From contig JAVSML010025222.1 of assembly GCA_038503035.1 (NCBI GenBank), positions 90,792 through 154,791 on the forward strand: a DNA stretch of 64,000 nt, given 5' to 3'. Of the stretch, positions 11,316 to 22,959 are shown one piece after another; the stretch's first letter is position 1; every line of letters starts with the position of its first letter. Source of the DNA: Crocodylus rhombifer. Its lineage: Eukaryota > Chordata > Crocodylia > Crocodylidae. The notes beneath the pieces are model-generated. The model made no database searches. It saw nothing but the letters and a program-made list of their open reading frames with translations, and was not told the DNA's origin. The position numbers were made by a program, and so were the translations under genes.

Positions 11316-11352
11316 CTGAAAAGGAAAAGACAAATTCAAGTACACTAAGCAC

Positions 11353-12784
11353 CGGGGAACACCCACCCCCTTCTGATTTCTTACTATTTTAACTAGTTTT
11401 ACATGGATGGAGCTGCAGTCTCATTAGCAGAATGACACTGGCATGCAGCTTGTGTAGCGGAGTGGAGAATCAAGCTTTCTGTTATAGGCAAGGATCATTT
11501 GACAATGAGTTTTGGTCCAGCTGTAAATCTGGAATAACTCCACTGATTGCAGTGGTGTACTCCTGATGTATGGTGGAATAGCTGCAAGTAGAAGGGATCT
11601 CATTCTGTGTTTGTACTGGTTCTGGTAATGCTCTGTAGAAAACAGCCCAGCAATGAAGGACGAGGACTCTGCTTGGTTGACGTCTGCAGGGATATATCAT
11701 TTCAGAACTGTTTGACAAGCTGGTGAACGCTTGCAAAGTAACTTGTCAGAAATCGCTTCTCTCACTGACAGATCTACTATCATTTGGTCAGGTTCTTCCG
11801 AAACAGTGTTACGAGAAGGTTTCAGATTCTCAAATGCTTCGATTTGGTGATGCTGTTGGAAAAATATTTGCTTCCAAATCAGTGTGCAGTTTAAAACAGA
11901 AGAGCTTAGTTCTTGGGGCTTTGCATTACACGGTTTGCTAAGGAATGAGGCGTACAATTACAGCAGCAGATTCAAACGGCACTTTCCCACTGCTAGAGAA
12001 GCTGAACGCTTTCTGTGGAAAACAGGATGTTATTGCCTGAGTTAATTTTCTTATGGGGTTAGGATTTCAAATATCACTTGAAAATACCATCGCTTGTGCT
12101 ATTCATTGACAGATTGATAGCCCACACTGTGATTTGTAATACTCTGGTGAACATCTTGAAATACTTATGTCATGACTGAGGTAAGGTTTGAAAAAAACAG
12201 TTGGTTATTTTGTTACACTTTTTAAATGTTATGATTTATATTAATATTAGCGTATTGCTAACCCAAACAGTGGAGCACTATGTTGTGCTTTTTGCCCATC
12301 ACAGTCTTTTAAAACCAGCATCTTTCTCTTAACGTTAAACCTGTAGGCCTTGATTATACAATTTAAAAAATCTGCCATGTGCACTGAAGGTGTGATATAG
12401 AGGAGTCTGGTCTTGAGTTCCTGCCTCAGGCACATGACCTGGGGCAAGGTTAGAAAAGGTTAAAACCTCCGTCACGTGGTAGGGGTAGTCTCTACTCACG
12501 CTTCTCTCTTGTTTTGTCTCCCTATGCCCTTTTTTCATTCTCTCAAGTGCAAGTAAGAACATAATTCAAACAAAAACAACATCCTGAAAGGGATGTGGCC
12601 AATAAATAAAGCACATGATAGAGACATCTAGAAGTGAGGCTGGGATAGGGTAGATCAAAGGATCGTTCTACTTTTGGTTGGCCATCTGTCAATAATCATG
12701 GTCTTTAATTCTCAATGATTTTCTCATCACATGGCCGGTTCTCCTTCCCCAAACTGTTCCTTCTGCTGTGGTCTGTTCTGATGA
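11353..12784. other. No recognisable gene
   Basis: Overlapping short frames occur on both strands at 11482-11957 without a recognised domain. The rest is AT-rich. I see nothing supportable. Confidence 0.45.
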
Positions 12785-13275
12785 TGTGCCACCCACTGTC
12801 CCACGCTGCCGTCACTCTGCCTCTGGCTGCATGCCACCCCCACCCTGCTCCATTTCTGGCCCTGCGCCCCTCCTCTGTCCCGCTCCGTGTCTGGCACCAC
12901 AACTCCCCCCCCCACGCCACTGCCACCCACTGCCCCACACCACCACCACTCTGCCTCTGGCACTGCAACTCCCCCACCCCCGCTGCCGCCACCCACTGCC
13001 CTGCGCTGCTGCCGCTCTATGTCCGGCTGTGCGCCACTCCCCCCCACTCCGTGTCTGGCCCCACATCCCCATCCCCTCTCCCCTTGCCCCTCGTCTTCCT
13101 GGCCCACTCTGCCTGGCCCATGCTGCTGAAGCCGCACCCCGACCATTATTTTTGATGGGCATTCTTGATGCAGCACTGACTGGAGTCATGCTCTGCCAGA
13201 AGCCATGCCTCCCAAGAGCGTTATGGACAGACACACAGACACCCAGTCAGACACCCAGACAGACGGACTAAGCTC
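12785..13275. repeat. C-rich degenerate minisatellite with a CAGACA tail
   Basis: Roughly four diverged units of about 75-80 bp recur, each containing CCACCCACTGCCC, then CTCTGCCTCTGGC or a GTGTCTGGC variant, then CCCCCAC. The long open frames in all six phases here come from the absence of A and T. The block ends at about 13230-13275 in ACAGACACACAGACACCC and CAGACAGACGGACTAAG, followed by CTCTTTATATATAGAGA. Such a tail may be the end of a decayed transposon, class unknown. Confidence 0.6.
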
Positions 13276-14420
13276 TTTATATATAGAGAATTCACATATA
13301 TTAGATGGGTGCACTAAGATTTATGTTTTTCAACTCATGAATGATTGAACTGGTGGCCCTAATAAAACATTGTGTGATGTGCTGGGATGGTGCAACAATA
13401 CAGATGGTAAGTATGGATCCCTTGGACTTGGAAGAGACTTTTAAAACCAAGCTATTTTCTATTTGACTTTTCTGCTAAGCCATTTGACTGTGAATGCTGC
13501 TGTGCTGTGATATAGCAGAAGACTGCCAGAATGAGTCACTTGTGAATGGTGGACTATAATCTGGTACGTGGAATTCAGTGGGAAGCAAGTTGTGATTTAT
13601 GGGGTGATACTGCATTGCTGCTGTGGGGTGCCCTGGCAGAGGGGTTAAGGTGTCTTGCTACAGATCCTAAAGCCTGAGTTTGAGCTTGTTCTGGATTCAA
13701 CTCAGCTGTAAACAGCTACCTGCTTATTCAGACCTGGGAGACAAAGGAGACCAAATATGATGTTGACCACATTACTTCCTTGTGTGCTGTTGCCTGTAGA
13801 AAGTGGTGCATCTCAACCATAGTAGGCTCATTGTTACCAATAGCTTGTCTATACAGTGTCAGCAGTGTATTTTGGGGAGGATAGGACTGAATATGTGTCT
13901 CATCCAAGGCCACTAATATGCTTGAGTGGAGTGTTCTTTCTGCCAACAGACTTGCTCTATCTTTGCCAAGTGGAGAAGGGTTCTGTTGCTACCCGGCAGT
14001 TGACAGAAGGTGCATATAGACATTCCTGCACCTTCTGCCAGCTGCTGTGGTTCCTTCAGCAGCTGGTATCTTCCTAGGGTGCATTTTGCACTCTGGTGGC
14101 ACAGCTGCTGAGTGGAGCTGCCAAAAGTGCTGGGATGTTCCCACCAGAATGTCTGGTGGCAGAACTGGATAACTGAAGAGAAGGGCGGGAGACCCAAGGT
14201 TACTCTGTGAACCGTCTTGTCTAGAACCTCTCTCAGGCTCTCATAAATGTTGCTGATTTTGTGTTCCCCATTTGAGCCAGATTTATTTTTTAGAAATACT
14301 GTTGGAGTCACATTTACTTCTCTCAAGGTCTTGCTTTCAGGTCCTTACTAAGCCTGGATTTTATTTTCCAGGATGAATTGTGGCTGGATCCAGTGTCATT
14401 AGGAATATGTAGGAACTGAA
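13276..14420. other. No gene recognised apart from one tRNA-like fragment
   Basis: AT-moderate DNA. A 137-codon minus-strand frame at 14326-13913 shows no domain I recognise. The tRNA-like fragment at 13630 is listed separately. Confidence 0.45.
13630..13690 (+). repeat. tRNA-like SINE fragment (single arm)
   Basis: GCAGAGGGGTTAAGGTGTC resembles an RNA polymerase III A box, and TGAGTTTGAGCTT, about 40 bases later, resembles a B box (GGTTCGANTCC-like). It matches one arm of the palindromic elements at 22.7, 36.8, 37.1, 40.2, 61.7 and 62.1 kb. Confidence 0.4.
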
Positions 14421-14509
14421 GGGTGCATCTACATGAGACACTTTACTGTGCATTAGGCTAATCTCATGAGCAGTAAAGCACTACCATCTAGATATGCTTG
14501 GGATTTATT

Positions 14510-14944
14510 GGGCATGTCTACGCGTGCCTCTTTTAAGTGGGCTTAGTCTAAAATTGCCATTTTTAAGGCACATTTAGGGACCTGGTCTACATATGCATGT
14601 AGTTAATGGGCCTTAAAATGGTGACTTAAGGCTATAGGAACCCAAATTTGCTACCTGCATAAGACGTATGAAATTTAGGCGCGAATAGCTAAGTTGCATT
14701 ACCACACGTGTAGATATGCTAATGAGCATTAATGCAGTGTGCATCAATGGATACACACCACATTAATGTGCATTAGCATATCCACACATGCACTAATGTG
14801 GCTTAGCTATTCATGCCTAAATTTAATGTGTCTTAATGTGCATTAGCACATCCATGTGTAGATGCACACCTAAATCACCTTAATGCATCTTAAGCAAAGG
14901 CACATTAAATTTAGGTGTGCATAAACACATGTATAGACATGCTC
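14510..14944. mobile_element. Nested foldback MITE (435 bp)
   Basis: It begins GGGCATGTCTACGCGTGCC and ends ACATGTATAGACATGCTC, which is inverted to GAGCATGTCTATACATGT. ATT lies on both sides (14507-14509 and 14945-14947), consistent with a 3-bp target duplication as in PIF/Harbinger. The interior is a long imperfect hairpin of GCATTAATGTGCATTAGC words, centred near 14750. It sits inside the larger element 14421-17060, so it inserted later. The ends match published descriptions of crocodilian Chompy-style MITEs in general form. I could not align them. Confidence 0.65.
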
Positions 14945-15362
14945 ATTGTGCAGTATATTAGTCTAATGTGTAGTTTGCTAGTACCTATAGAAACAGGTAC
15001 TAGATTAACTGTGCATTAGCAACTGTAGAGTAGTTCATGTGTAGACACTGACTGGGAGCAAATCTGCTCCTGATTAGTCACACCAGCAGCAGGCCAACCT
15101 CCTGCCTGAGGCAGAGCCACATGGCTTGGAGTTCCTCTAGCCACATGACAGGGACACCTCCATAACTGGCCTAGGCTGGCTTCCAGACCCCAGGCCTGAC
15201 CCCAGGGCCCATGCCTCCAGCTGCCTGGCCCCTGGGCACCATGCCTCACTGCTACAGGCATGTGGTGAGCCCCAGTGGCACCTGGAGCCTGAGCCCATGA
15301 GACCCCTAACAACACCTGTGATGGCAGCATCCCCCACACCAGAGACATCAGCTCAGGGCCTC

Positions 15363-15640
15363 ATCTGGACAGGGCAAGAGACTGGTGACTTCATAGTTGT
15401 CTGGGGCAAGGCAGATGTGCAGCAGCAGTTTGACTGGGCTACTCAGTCAAATGCCCATATATATGAGGAGGTAGCAGCCCACATATGGGAACGCAGTCTG
15501 GGAGGCAGTGCTGTATAAAGATTAAGGCCCTGCAGGCTCAGTGGGTCCAGGTTACAGCACACAATAACTGGTCCAGGGGTTTCTGCAGGACCATATCCTT
15601 CCTGCAGCAGCTGGACTGCATCTTGGCTGTGAGGGACCCT
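15363..15640 (+). pseudogene. Frameshifted Myb/SANT-like DNA-binding ORF of a Harbinger-type transposon
   Basis: Two overlapping plus-strand frames give one domain. The first (codons from 15363) reads LIWTGQETGDFIVVWGKADV and then a helix with NAHIYEEVAAHIWER. The second (15485-15640) reads CCIKIKALQAQWVQVTAHNN and ends FLQQLDCILAVRDP. This order (W-x-x-x-E-T-x-x-x-I-x-x-W, then Y-x-x-x-A-x-x-x, then C-x-x-K-I-K-x-L, then F-x-x-L-D-x-I-L) is that of the Myb/SANT-like domain found in PIF/Harbinger accessory proteins and in host MSANTD genes derived from them. A one-base shift near 15500 breaks the frame. A Ser/Pro/Glu-rich linker follows near 15850. It helps the transposase reach the nucleus and bind DNA in active elements. 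Here it is dead. Confidence 0.62.
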
Positions 15641-16440
15641 TGTGAAGCCTTCATGTGTACTCAAGCACGGGCGACCTGCCAGAGCCTGCACTGTGGGCCA
15701 GTGCTGATGAAGACTGTCTCGGGGGCTCCTCTCAGGGTACCAGTGGCAGGACCCAGTGTGCTCCCAACCTCAGCCTCAGCTGACAGTATGAATAGCCTGG
15801 ACCAAAGCCTTCCCCCATCAAATGTGGGTACACACCATAAGTGGGGACCCCAGGCCAGGGATGGCTCCAGTGACAAGCAACTCCAGCTCCTCCCCCGAGG
15901 AATCCACTGCCTGGGTGGCCAGGCACCATGCCTCCATGCCTCAGGACACTGCAGGCAGCTGGACCTCGCTGTTGGCAGGGACAGAGTCAGACATACGAGC
16001 ACCAAGGCCCTCAGTCATGTCCAGCACTACCTGCAGTGACCAGAGACCCCTTCCCCTGCTCCTGAGCCAAGTCCCCTGTGGCCAGGCACCTCACCTGAGC
16101 TGCTCCCCATCACTCACCCAGGCACCATGCGGCCCCTGAGCAGGAGTTGCTTGCAGCTGGGAAGCTCCATACATGGGCCTTGCTGGCCCTGGCCCCGTGG
16201 TACAGGAGGGGAAGTAGGCAGAGCAGGCTGGACAGCATCCAAGCTCACCCCCGTGGGAGCCCCAGCCCACCAGCCTCACTGCCGCACCCACACCTATGGG
16301 GATACTGCCAGACGGCAGGGTGTTGGATACCTCCCCCCAGGATCTATATCAGAGGTGCCTCCACCTCACTGTTCCCCCACTTACAGTTCAGAAAGCACAT
16401 TGTACATAGTTGCATGGGAAGCAGGTCCTATATTGGTGGT

Positions 16441-16612
16441 GCACATTGGGGTTAGGGGGGCGTGTGTTGCTGGGAATGAGGGAGGAAAGAAGGGAGGAGG
16501 AAGAAAGGAAGGGAGTATGCTGTTGAGGAAGGTGGGAAGGAGGGGGTCTGTTGTTGGATATGGATGGGGGTTTGTTATTGTGAGGTGGAAGGAAAAAAAG
16601 TTTGGCATTTAT
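16441..16612 (+). repeat. Purine-rich low-complexity tract
   Basis: GGGAGGAAAGAAGGGAGGAGG-like sequence with G runs. It lies inside the Harbinger-like element and accounts for the P/F-rich minus-strand frames here. Confidence 0.7.
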
Positions 16613-17060
16613 TGCAAACTGTCCATAGTGTGAATGATCTTGGGGTTGCCTGGTGGGCCTGGGATCCATGGGCAGCCACCCAGGCACCCTAGTGGTTGGG
16701 GCTGGAAGAGGAGATACGGTGCCCTGTCCACTGCTGCTTGGGGGAAGGGCAGGGAGCATCTATGGCGTGCTGGCCAGAGGCTCATGGGACAGCCTGAGAC
16801 TGCCCCTGGAGCCACCTGCCAGGCTGAGCCTGCCCTCAGAGCCCCTTGGCACCTGGGCAGCTGTGGCCAGAGCCTGCAGCTCCGCTGCTGCAGGGGACCA
16901 GAGTAGGGCAGGAGCAGGCCTGGCTAGACCTGCCTACTCATGGTGGGTACAAATCTGCACCTGATGGTGAATGCGTGGATGTGTTCCCAGATAAAACATA
17001 CTGCACCTTATTTTCCTGCACAGTAAGCTTAAGGCACATTAATAGCATGTGTAGACACCC

Positions 17061-18399
17061 AAACAGATCTTAGTTAGACACAGGGAGAACAGCAGAGGTG
17101 GTAAGCACAATATTTCTGGCTTAAGGAAATGTATTCAGAGTGGGACTGGGGCAGGGAAGCCACGGGCCTTTCCCTCATACTGTGGTGAGGAACTGCAGTA
17201 GTGAAATATCTCAGTGTAGAAATAAAGGGCCATAGCGGGGTTTTATCTTACAGGTTTGTCTCCAAGACCTAATCTAGTTGCTCATCATACAGTGTAGCCA
17301 AATGCTGCCCATGTTTTGCAGTTGTTAGAACCTCTTCTGAAGGCCAGGTCCTGCTCTGCACGGTGCTTTCTGTGATGTGGCTTCGTTCTGTGGCCTGTTT
17401 CTACCTCAGCAGATTTCTGCCCATAAACATATTCATGAAGCTGCTTTAAACCAAGACAATTGCCAGAATTCCTTTCTCAATCTGTGCAGAGTTCTGTCAT
17501 GTTTTAGTCAATGTTTTGTATGCTTTGGAAGCATATGCCTCTCGGATATCATCTTGCAGGAGGGCAGCCCCCAACCCATTTTGAGCTTCCCTCAATGGAA
17601 ATATTAGTTGTTTCATTAGCCACAAAATAGTATTTGAGGTGCTTCTGTGACAAATTTTTTGCCTTATCCAAAGCTTCCCTCAATTATCTCAGTACCATTC
17701 TGAGCTTCTTTAAGCAGCATCCTCAGGGGACGCTTCATTTTCAGCGTTACAGAACCCCAGTCTTTACAGAAACCAATTTTGGGGGTGAAATACTTGCCTG
17801 CAGAGGTTGATTTTGATTCCTAGTGCCACACAGAACAAGTCTCAAGAAAAATAACAACAGACCCACCGAGAACAAAATGGCTGTCTAGTGTCAGAGTCTG
17901 GGATGTCTGCAGGCATCGCTGCTCCTCAGAGCAATACCATTTCAATATGGGTCTGCAAGACGTGATGTGTCTTAACTACAGTCTCCATATGCCGGAGTCT
18001 CATCTTCACAGTTCCATGATGAAGATGAGGTCAACCCAGTAACATGACAACAGCAATTTAACATGCTTTGCAGGAGATCGTTTTTGGGGAAGGACTTCAG
18101 CATGTTCCTACTGCTGGTGGAACATTCATCGGGGATCCATCAGGTGGAAGCATATGCTCCAGTCTCTTACGTCCCTTCAGGAGCCTGGGAGGCCTAGCAC
18201 ACAAAGACTCAGCTATCGACAAGCCGTGGGGTCTAAGAGTGCATACTAAAAAGTGGGACGAAGATCTTAGAGCAAGTGCAAACTCACTCTGATTCCTTTG
18301 CCAATATTCATGTATTTTATTTAGATTGCTGGATATGGCCCCTGGTGCTCATGCTATGCTTTGAGGACCTGTTCCATGAATTGAAACGCAGCTTACAAG
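17061..18399. other. No gene recognised
   Basis: Unremarkable AT-moderate DNA. The short frames at 17377-17607 and 18068-18292 have no recognisable domain. Confidence 0.45.
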
Positions 18400-18668
18400 T
18401 AAGGTGACCAATTTGCAGGGAGCAAAACATGGGACACAATTCCAACTGCTCCACAGACAGCTATATGCAGCTCTGACATGGTGGCTAATGCAGCAGAGAT
18501 TTTCATTTCTGTATAATTGCACCATATGGGACAGCTGGCCATGATCAAGATGCGGCTGCCTAGTGCAGACCTAGGATGCAGTCTCAAATTTGGAATAAAA
18601 GTCCCATCTCTGTGAGTCCACAGAGACACCAGGACACAGTCCAAAATCTGGGACTCGTGGTCACTTTA
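18400..18668. mobile_element. MITE with TAAGGTGACCA termini (269 bp)
   Basis: The left end TAAGGTGACCAATTTGCAGG and right end GGACTCGTGGTCACTTTA are inverted repeats of the TAGGGTGACCA type common in turtle and crocodilian genomes. The inner arms also pair (CATGGGACAC against GTCCAAAATCTGGGAC). No clear target duplication (CTTACAAG versus TATGTAAA). A single decayed end of the same kind (GAGGGTAACCAGATGTTCTG) occurs at about 19962. Confidence 0.55.
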
Positions 18669-21600
18669 TATGTAAAGCCGCTACTCTGAACTTGAGGTTT
18701 GTCTTTATATCCATCTGCAATATGAAGAAAAAACTTGAAAAGCTTCTTTTAGCCCATGTCTAAAGCTCCAAAACCCTGGGTCTAAGGAATGGTGCTTGTA
18801 TCCTGCCTGGAAGCTTAATTTTGAGCTCTAGCAGATCACAATGGTAAGTAAAGCCCCAAATTGATACTCGCTTACTGAAAATGGCCTGTTGATAGACCAA
18901 ATATAATCCATAGCTCAGTTGAGATCCAACTGTAGCCCCAGAGGGGAGGGAGAAATAGGGGGTCTATCTTGTACCTGAGACCCAAGCTATCTAAGGCTTA
19001 GGTTTCAGTTCCACTCAGAAACTTCCTTCAAGCCAGTGCAGATTCCACAGCACAAATGCAATATACTCCAGGTCTGAGATTCAATATAGCAAGTGGCCTC
19101 ACTGTATGCTAGCACGATCCTCTGAATGTGCCTTGCCAGGTGCGAATGGAAGAAAGTCATGTTTAGCCACACCTACTGTTAAGGCATCCAGAAGCAGCCC
19201 ACCCCTACTGCACCCCCAATTTCTGTCCATTGCCCACCCTTTTAAAAATGGTAGCTGTTTTCCATGAACTCACTTAGTTCTTCCAGTTGCTTCCCTCAAC
19301 CCATCTTTCAGGTAGCTGTATCCACCCCCCCAAGCTCTGCTAGGCACTTGGGTATTTGTTTTACTGTTGCAGCTTGGTTAGATGTAGATGTGATGGACTC
19401 ATGAGTGTCCTTAGTACATCAGTCCTTAGTACATCATTGCTACTTTTCCTCACTAGCCCATCTACAGCCTCAGCAGGACTGACGATATTCTCTCCCATGA
19501 TGCTCCACAGAGGACAGATATCACTACAGAGGAACCCTGCGGTTATCCTCCATCAGGCATGATGGACAAGAACAGACTCTGCTTCTCAGGGTATCTGAGT
19601 TCCTAAACAGGCAAGACAAAAACCTAATTTTCAGAAAAAAGGACATAAATCCTCACTTTTAATTTGCCCCCGTTGTTGTTTCAATGTGGAAACAAATGTT
19701 TCCTGTGCATGAGGGCATGTTTAGTTTCAGTGTGTAGCAATGTAGCTATTCAGCTACTATCAACAAAGCAAAATCCCCAGGCACTGCCCTGAAATCCTAC
19801 CCCAATATGTCTGTGCTGAAATATGTGGGTGGGATCTGGCTGAAGATACACAGTGCATGTAAGTGTTTCACTAACTCCTCAGTGCCAGCAATTGCAGCTC
19901 TTCTATTGGCAATTGGTGATGTGCTAAGAATTGAATCTTCTGGAGGGGAAAAATGGGCCAGAGGGTAACCAGATGTTCTGGACACCAAACCAAAACATTT
20001 TGGGGTGAGGGTAGGGTATTCCTTACAAAATCACATTCAGTTTGAGAATAGTCCTCTCTATATGCAGGCAGCACAGCCCTTCAGGGTACAGCGAGTTGCC
20101 TGGAGGCTGCAGAAGGCATCTTGTTCCAAGATGGGATGTTTATGCTTCCCTGTCTCCGTTTGACCTGTGGTGATTTACCATACCTACATTAAGTCTGGCT
20201 TGCACTGGATATCCTCAGATAGCTGGTCAACCTTTACTAAAGTGACAGGGCCATGGGCAGCAAGGCCTAGAAGCCATGGAGCAATAAAGATACTTGTATC
20301 AATGTTGCAATAATATGCACTGAGTTTTTAGGGGTGTACATTAAATGTTTTAAAATGAACTCAAATGCTGATGAAAAGCTCTGGATTCCCAGCTCTGGAG
20401 GCTGAGGGATCTATCTACAGAGCAGAGGACACCAGCTGAGACTTCCCCAGTAATGACAGAAGTTGTAATTTAGAAATGATCCCTCATTTGGGAAACAACA
20501 CAAGTTGGGAGTTGGTACCTCAGGTCTGTTAGAGAGACCTAGACCAGGTTTGCCTAGAGCTCTACAAATAATCCTTGCTTTTTAGTTCTTCTCATCCGCA
20601 TATGCCTGCATTAACTGAACCCAGAGATCACTGCATCCCCCATGCCTCTGTCTGATTTGGAAGTACCCTCTAAAATACAGGCACGTAGCAGCATAACAGT
20701 TAAGGTAACTTGCTATAATTCGATAAGAATGAATTAGTGCCTTGCTTTGGGCTTGGGTTTATGCTAAAAGCTCCCCTTTCCTCAAACGTCCTGCTGTAAA
20801 TGAAGGCTTAGTTAGGCTGGGAAGCCAAAGGCAGCCAGATGTGATACTAGTGGGATGCCTTGACCATGCTAGCCCAATGGACTTCAAGGCTTGGGTGGAT
20901 CATTGACCTCTAGGAACACAGGAAACACCCCTAATTAGTTTTTCCTTTGTGCCTGGTTTGTGGCAGGGATTGATAAGAGCCGCTTCCACATAGTGATACC
21001 TGGTAACGTCTCTGATGTCCAAGTGCTTCCAAATCAACAAAAATGCCAAAGTGCACAAAGATAAAGATACGGGCACCATTTTTTTTATAAGAAAGAAGAA
21101 GTTTGTGGCCTTTCTGCTAAAGCTAATAACTATGCTGGTGATGTCTCATTGTCTGATCTGAATTCTTAGAATTACTCACTTAGGGTTTTATCTAAGTTGG
21201 GCATGATTGTGAGCTCACCTGCACTGCTGTGACAACAGTGATGGGCTGAAAGAAAGTTATGGGCACCACCACCACCTTCTCATTTCAGATTGGCTCTATT
21301 TTCAAGGCGAAAAGTGGAACACTGAGTTCAGGGCAGGATGATATGGGAAAAAGGAGTCATTGCAATAGGAGGGAAGGAAGGTTGCTGAAAATATGCAAAG
21401 AGAAAGGGTGCATTCTGTCCTATCCCCTCTCCATTCAGGACAAAAACCTGGGAGACTTAACAGCAAAAGGCAGGTGGGTACGTATGCCTCTGTCATTCGT
21501 TCACTATTAGTCAGTCCGAGTCCCAAATGTACTCGCCCAGTTTTACTCTTACTCTGTCATCTCTCCTTGATGTCTCCCTGCACTTCACTCCAACTGTATG

Positions 21601-21852
21601 CAGAACCTGGTTGCTCTGTCTCTTCCATTCACCCGTGCACTCCGCGTTTCCGTTCCAACCACACTGGCTTTCTTTTTCAGGATCAGGGCCTTAAGTGCTA
21701 GATGTAACAAGAGTAAGCAAAAAAAGTCCAGAGGGAAATGTGATTTGAAACTTCACATTTTTCCTTTCAAACCCCACTGCAAATTCAAATGGCAAGAGAA
21801 TAGTGGGAATCAAGTGAAGATGACTCTTAGACACTTAAGGAGAAGGATTTGT
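18669..21852. other. No gene recognised
   Basis: AT-moderate DNA with only small frames. At 19962-20000 there is one decayed GGGTAACCAGATGTTCTGG transposon end without a visible partner. At 20660-20720, GTAGCAGCATAACAGTTAAG resembles one A-box half of the tRNA-like repeats. Otherwise nothing. Confidence 0.45.
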
Positions 21853-21912
21853 TTGGCAATATCTTTCATTGGACCAACTTTATAGTTGGGAGGGATGTCA
21901 GATAAGCTTTCT
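21853..21912 (+). repeat. Fragment of the 8010-type dispersed repeat
   Basis: GGCAATATCTTTCATTGGAC, CAACTTTATAGTTGGGAGG and GATAAGCTTTCTGG align in order with GATATCTTTTATTAAACCAA, CAACTCAAATAGTTGG and GCAAGCTTTCAGGC of the copy at 8060-8135. Confidence 0.5.
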
Positions 21913-22746
21913 GGCAAAAAATGTCTAGAGCATCATAGCTGAAGCAACACTATAACACTACTGTATCTTGGAAACTCCTAGATCATCTGCTGGCAATTTA
22001 GGAAATTATAGCAGCAAAGCTGATACACTTTAAAGTGGTTAAAGATTAAAACATTTTTTTTTCCTCATTGAACATAGTTTTATAGGAAAGAGAGGAAAAA
22101 AATCAGTTCTTGCTGGATACAAAAAGTCAACTTTCATGTAAGATGTTTGATTTTATCCTCAGAAGATGCTGCATACAGTTGACATTAAACTTCAGCAGTG
22201 ATAAAATTAAAAGAAAGCAACTCTCTAAATCTTTGTGAATATTAAAGGATCTTAGTATCATGAGTTTATTTATGTTCACATAAGAAATGGAAACAGCTGT
22301 TAAGTTGGAACGACTCTTAACCACTTTGGGCTGAATTCTGTTTCCCTTTTGCGTGTCTAAATGGCAGTTCTCTAGCCACATAAGTGGTCTTTTATGGCAT
22401 TTATGTACATGTTGCAATACTATTAGCCCTGCACAGTAGTCCCACAGAATAGGATTAACCAGTGCTCTTTTTAAAGCCGGTCCCCTGGGGAGCAAAAAAG
22501 GGAAGATATGTGGGGCAAAGGGAAGAGACCAGGCTAGAGGTTGTGTGGCTCAGAGAGATGGCAGGTGCTGTGAATGGGAAGGCCAGGGGTTTTAGCCTGA
22601 ACCCTCTTTCCCATTATGGTGCTTTCCCATACACAGTCCTTTACACTGCTTCTCCATTATACTGCTTTCCATCCTGTCTTATCTAATGAATATTAACTAC
22701 AAGGGACAGTGGCCTCTAAATGGGCACTGGAGAGGGGGTTGCATAT
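21913..22746. other. Nothing recognised
   Basis: AT-rich. The 122-codon minus-strand frame at 22495-22127 has no recognisable domain. Confidence 0.45.
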
Positions 22747-22872
22747 TGTTGAATGGTGGCTAAAGTACTATGCAGGGAAGTCAGAGAGCTACAGGTTCAA
22801 ACCTTCTCTGAGTGAGGGGGAGCCGAGAACCCAGGTCTCCTTTTCCCTGAGCATGTGTGCTAATCATGCTGC
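22747..22872. repeat. Palindromic tRNA-like element, two inverted arms
   Basis: The plus-strand arm has an A-box-like TTGAATGGTGGCTAAAGTAC (about 22750) and a B-box-like ACAGGTTCAAACCTT (22791-22805). The minus-strand arm follows at once, with inverted B box GCCGAGAACCCAGGTCT (22822-22838) and inverted A box GTGTGCTAATCATGCTGC (22855-22872). The whole can fold as one hairpin with a tRNA-promoter-like sequence on each strand. Several other copies exist in this window. Confidence 0.55.
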
Positions 22873-22959
22873 TTTTGGGCCTAAAACCTGGAAGGTCCTT
22901 CTCTTTGCTTTTTTCTGGAATTACGCACAGGTGCATCTTCCCCACTTCCCACATAGTGG

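Larger units (their letters stand above)
14421..17060. mobile_element. PIF/Harbinger-like element carrying a dead Myb/SANT ORF (2.64 kb)
   Basis: The left end GGGTGCATCTACATGAGACA (14421) and right end GCATGTGTAGACACCC (ending 17060) are inverted repeats of the GGGTG-TCTACA type. Subterminal ACTGTGCATTA on the left pairs with TTTCCTGCACAGTAAGC on the right. The flanking triplets are GAA and AAA, so a 3-bp duplication is possible but not clean. The interior (15.05-16.95 kb) is GC-rich and carries the broken Myb/SANT-like ORF (15363-15640). A smaller MITE is inserted at 14510-14944. I see no DDE transposase inside, so this would be a Myb-only derivative or the transposase part has decayed. The boundaries are my inference from end symmetry. 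Confidence 0.55.

Noticed and set aside
12715..13271. Frames up to 167 codons on both strands
   Set aside because: C-rich minisatellite with few A/T bases, so stop codons are rare by composition.
13630..13690. Functional tRNA gene
   Set aside because: A- and B-box-like words are present, but no cloverleaf with paired acceptor and anticodon stems can be drawn, and it matches one arm of the dispersed palindromic repeat.
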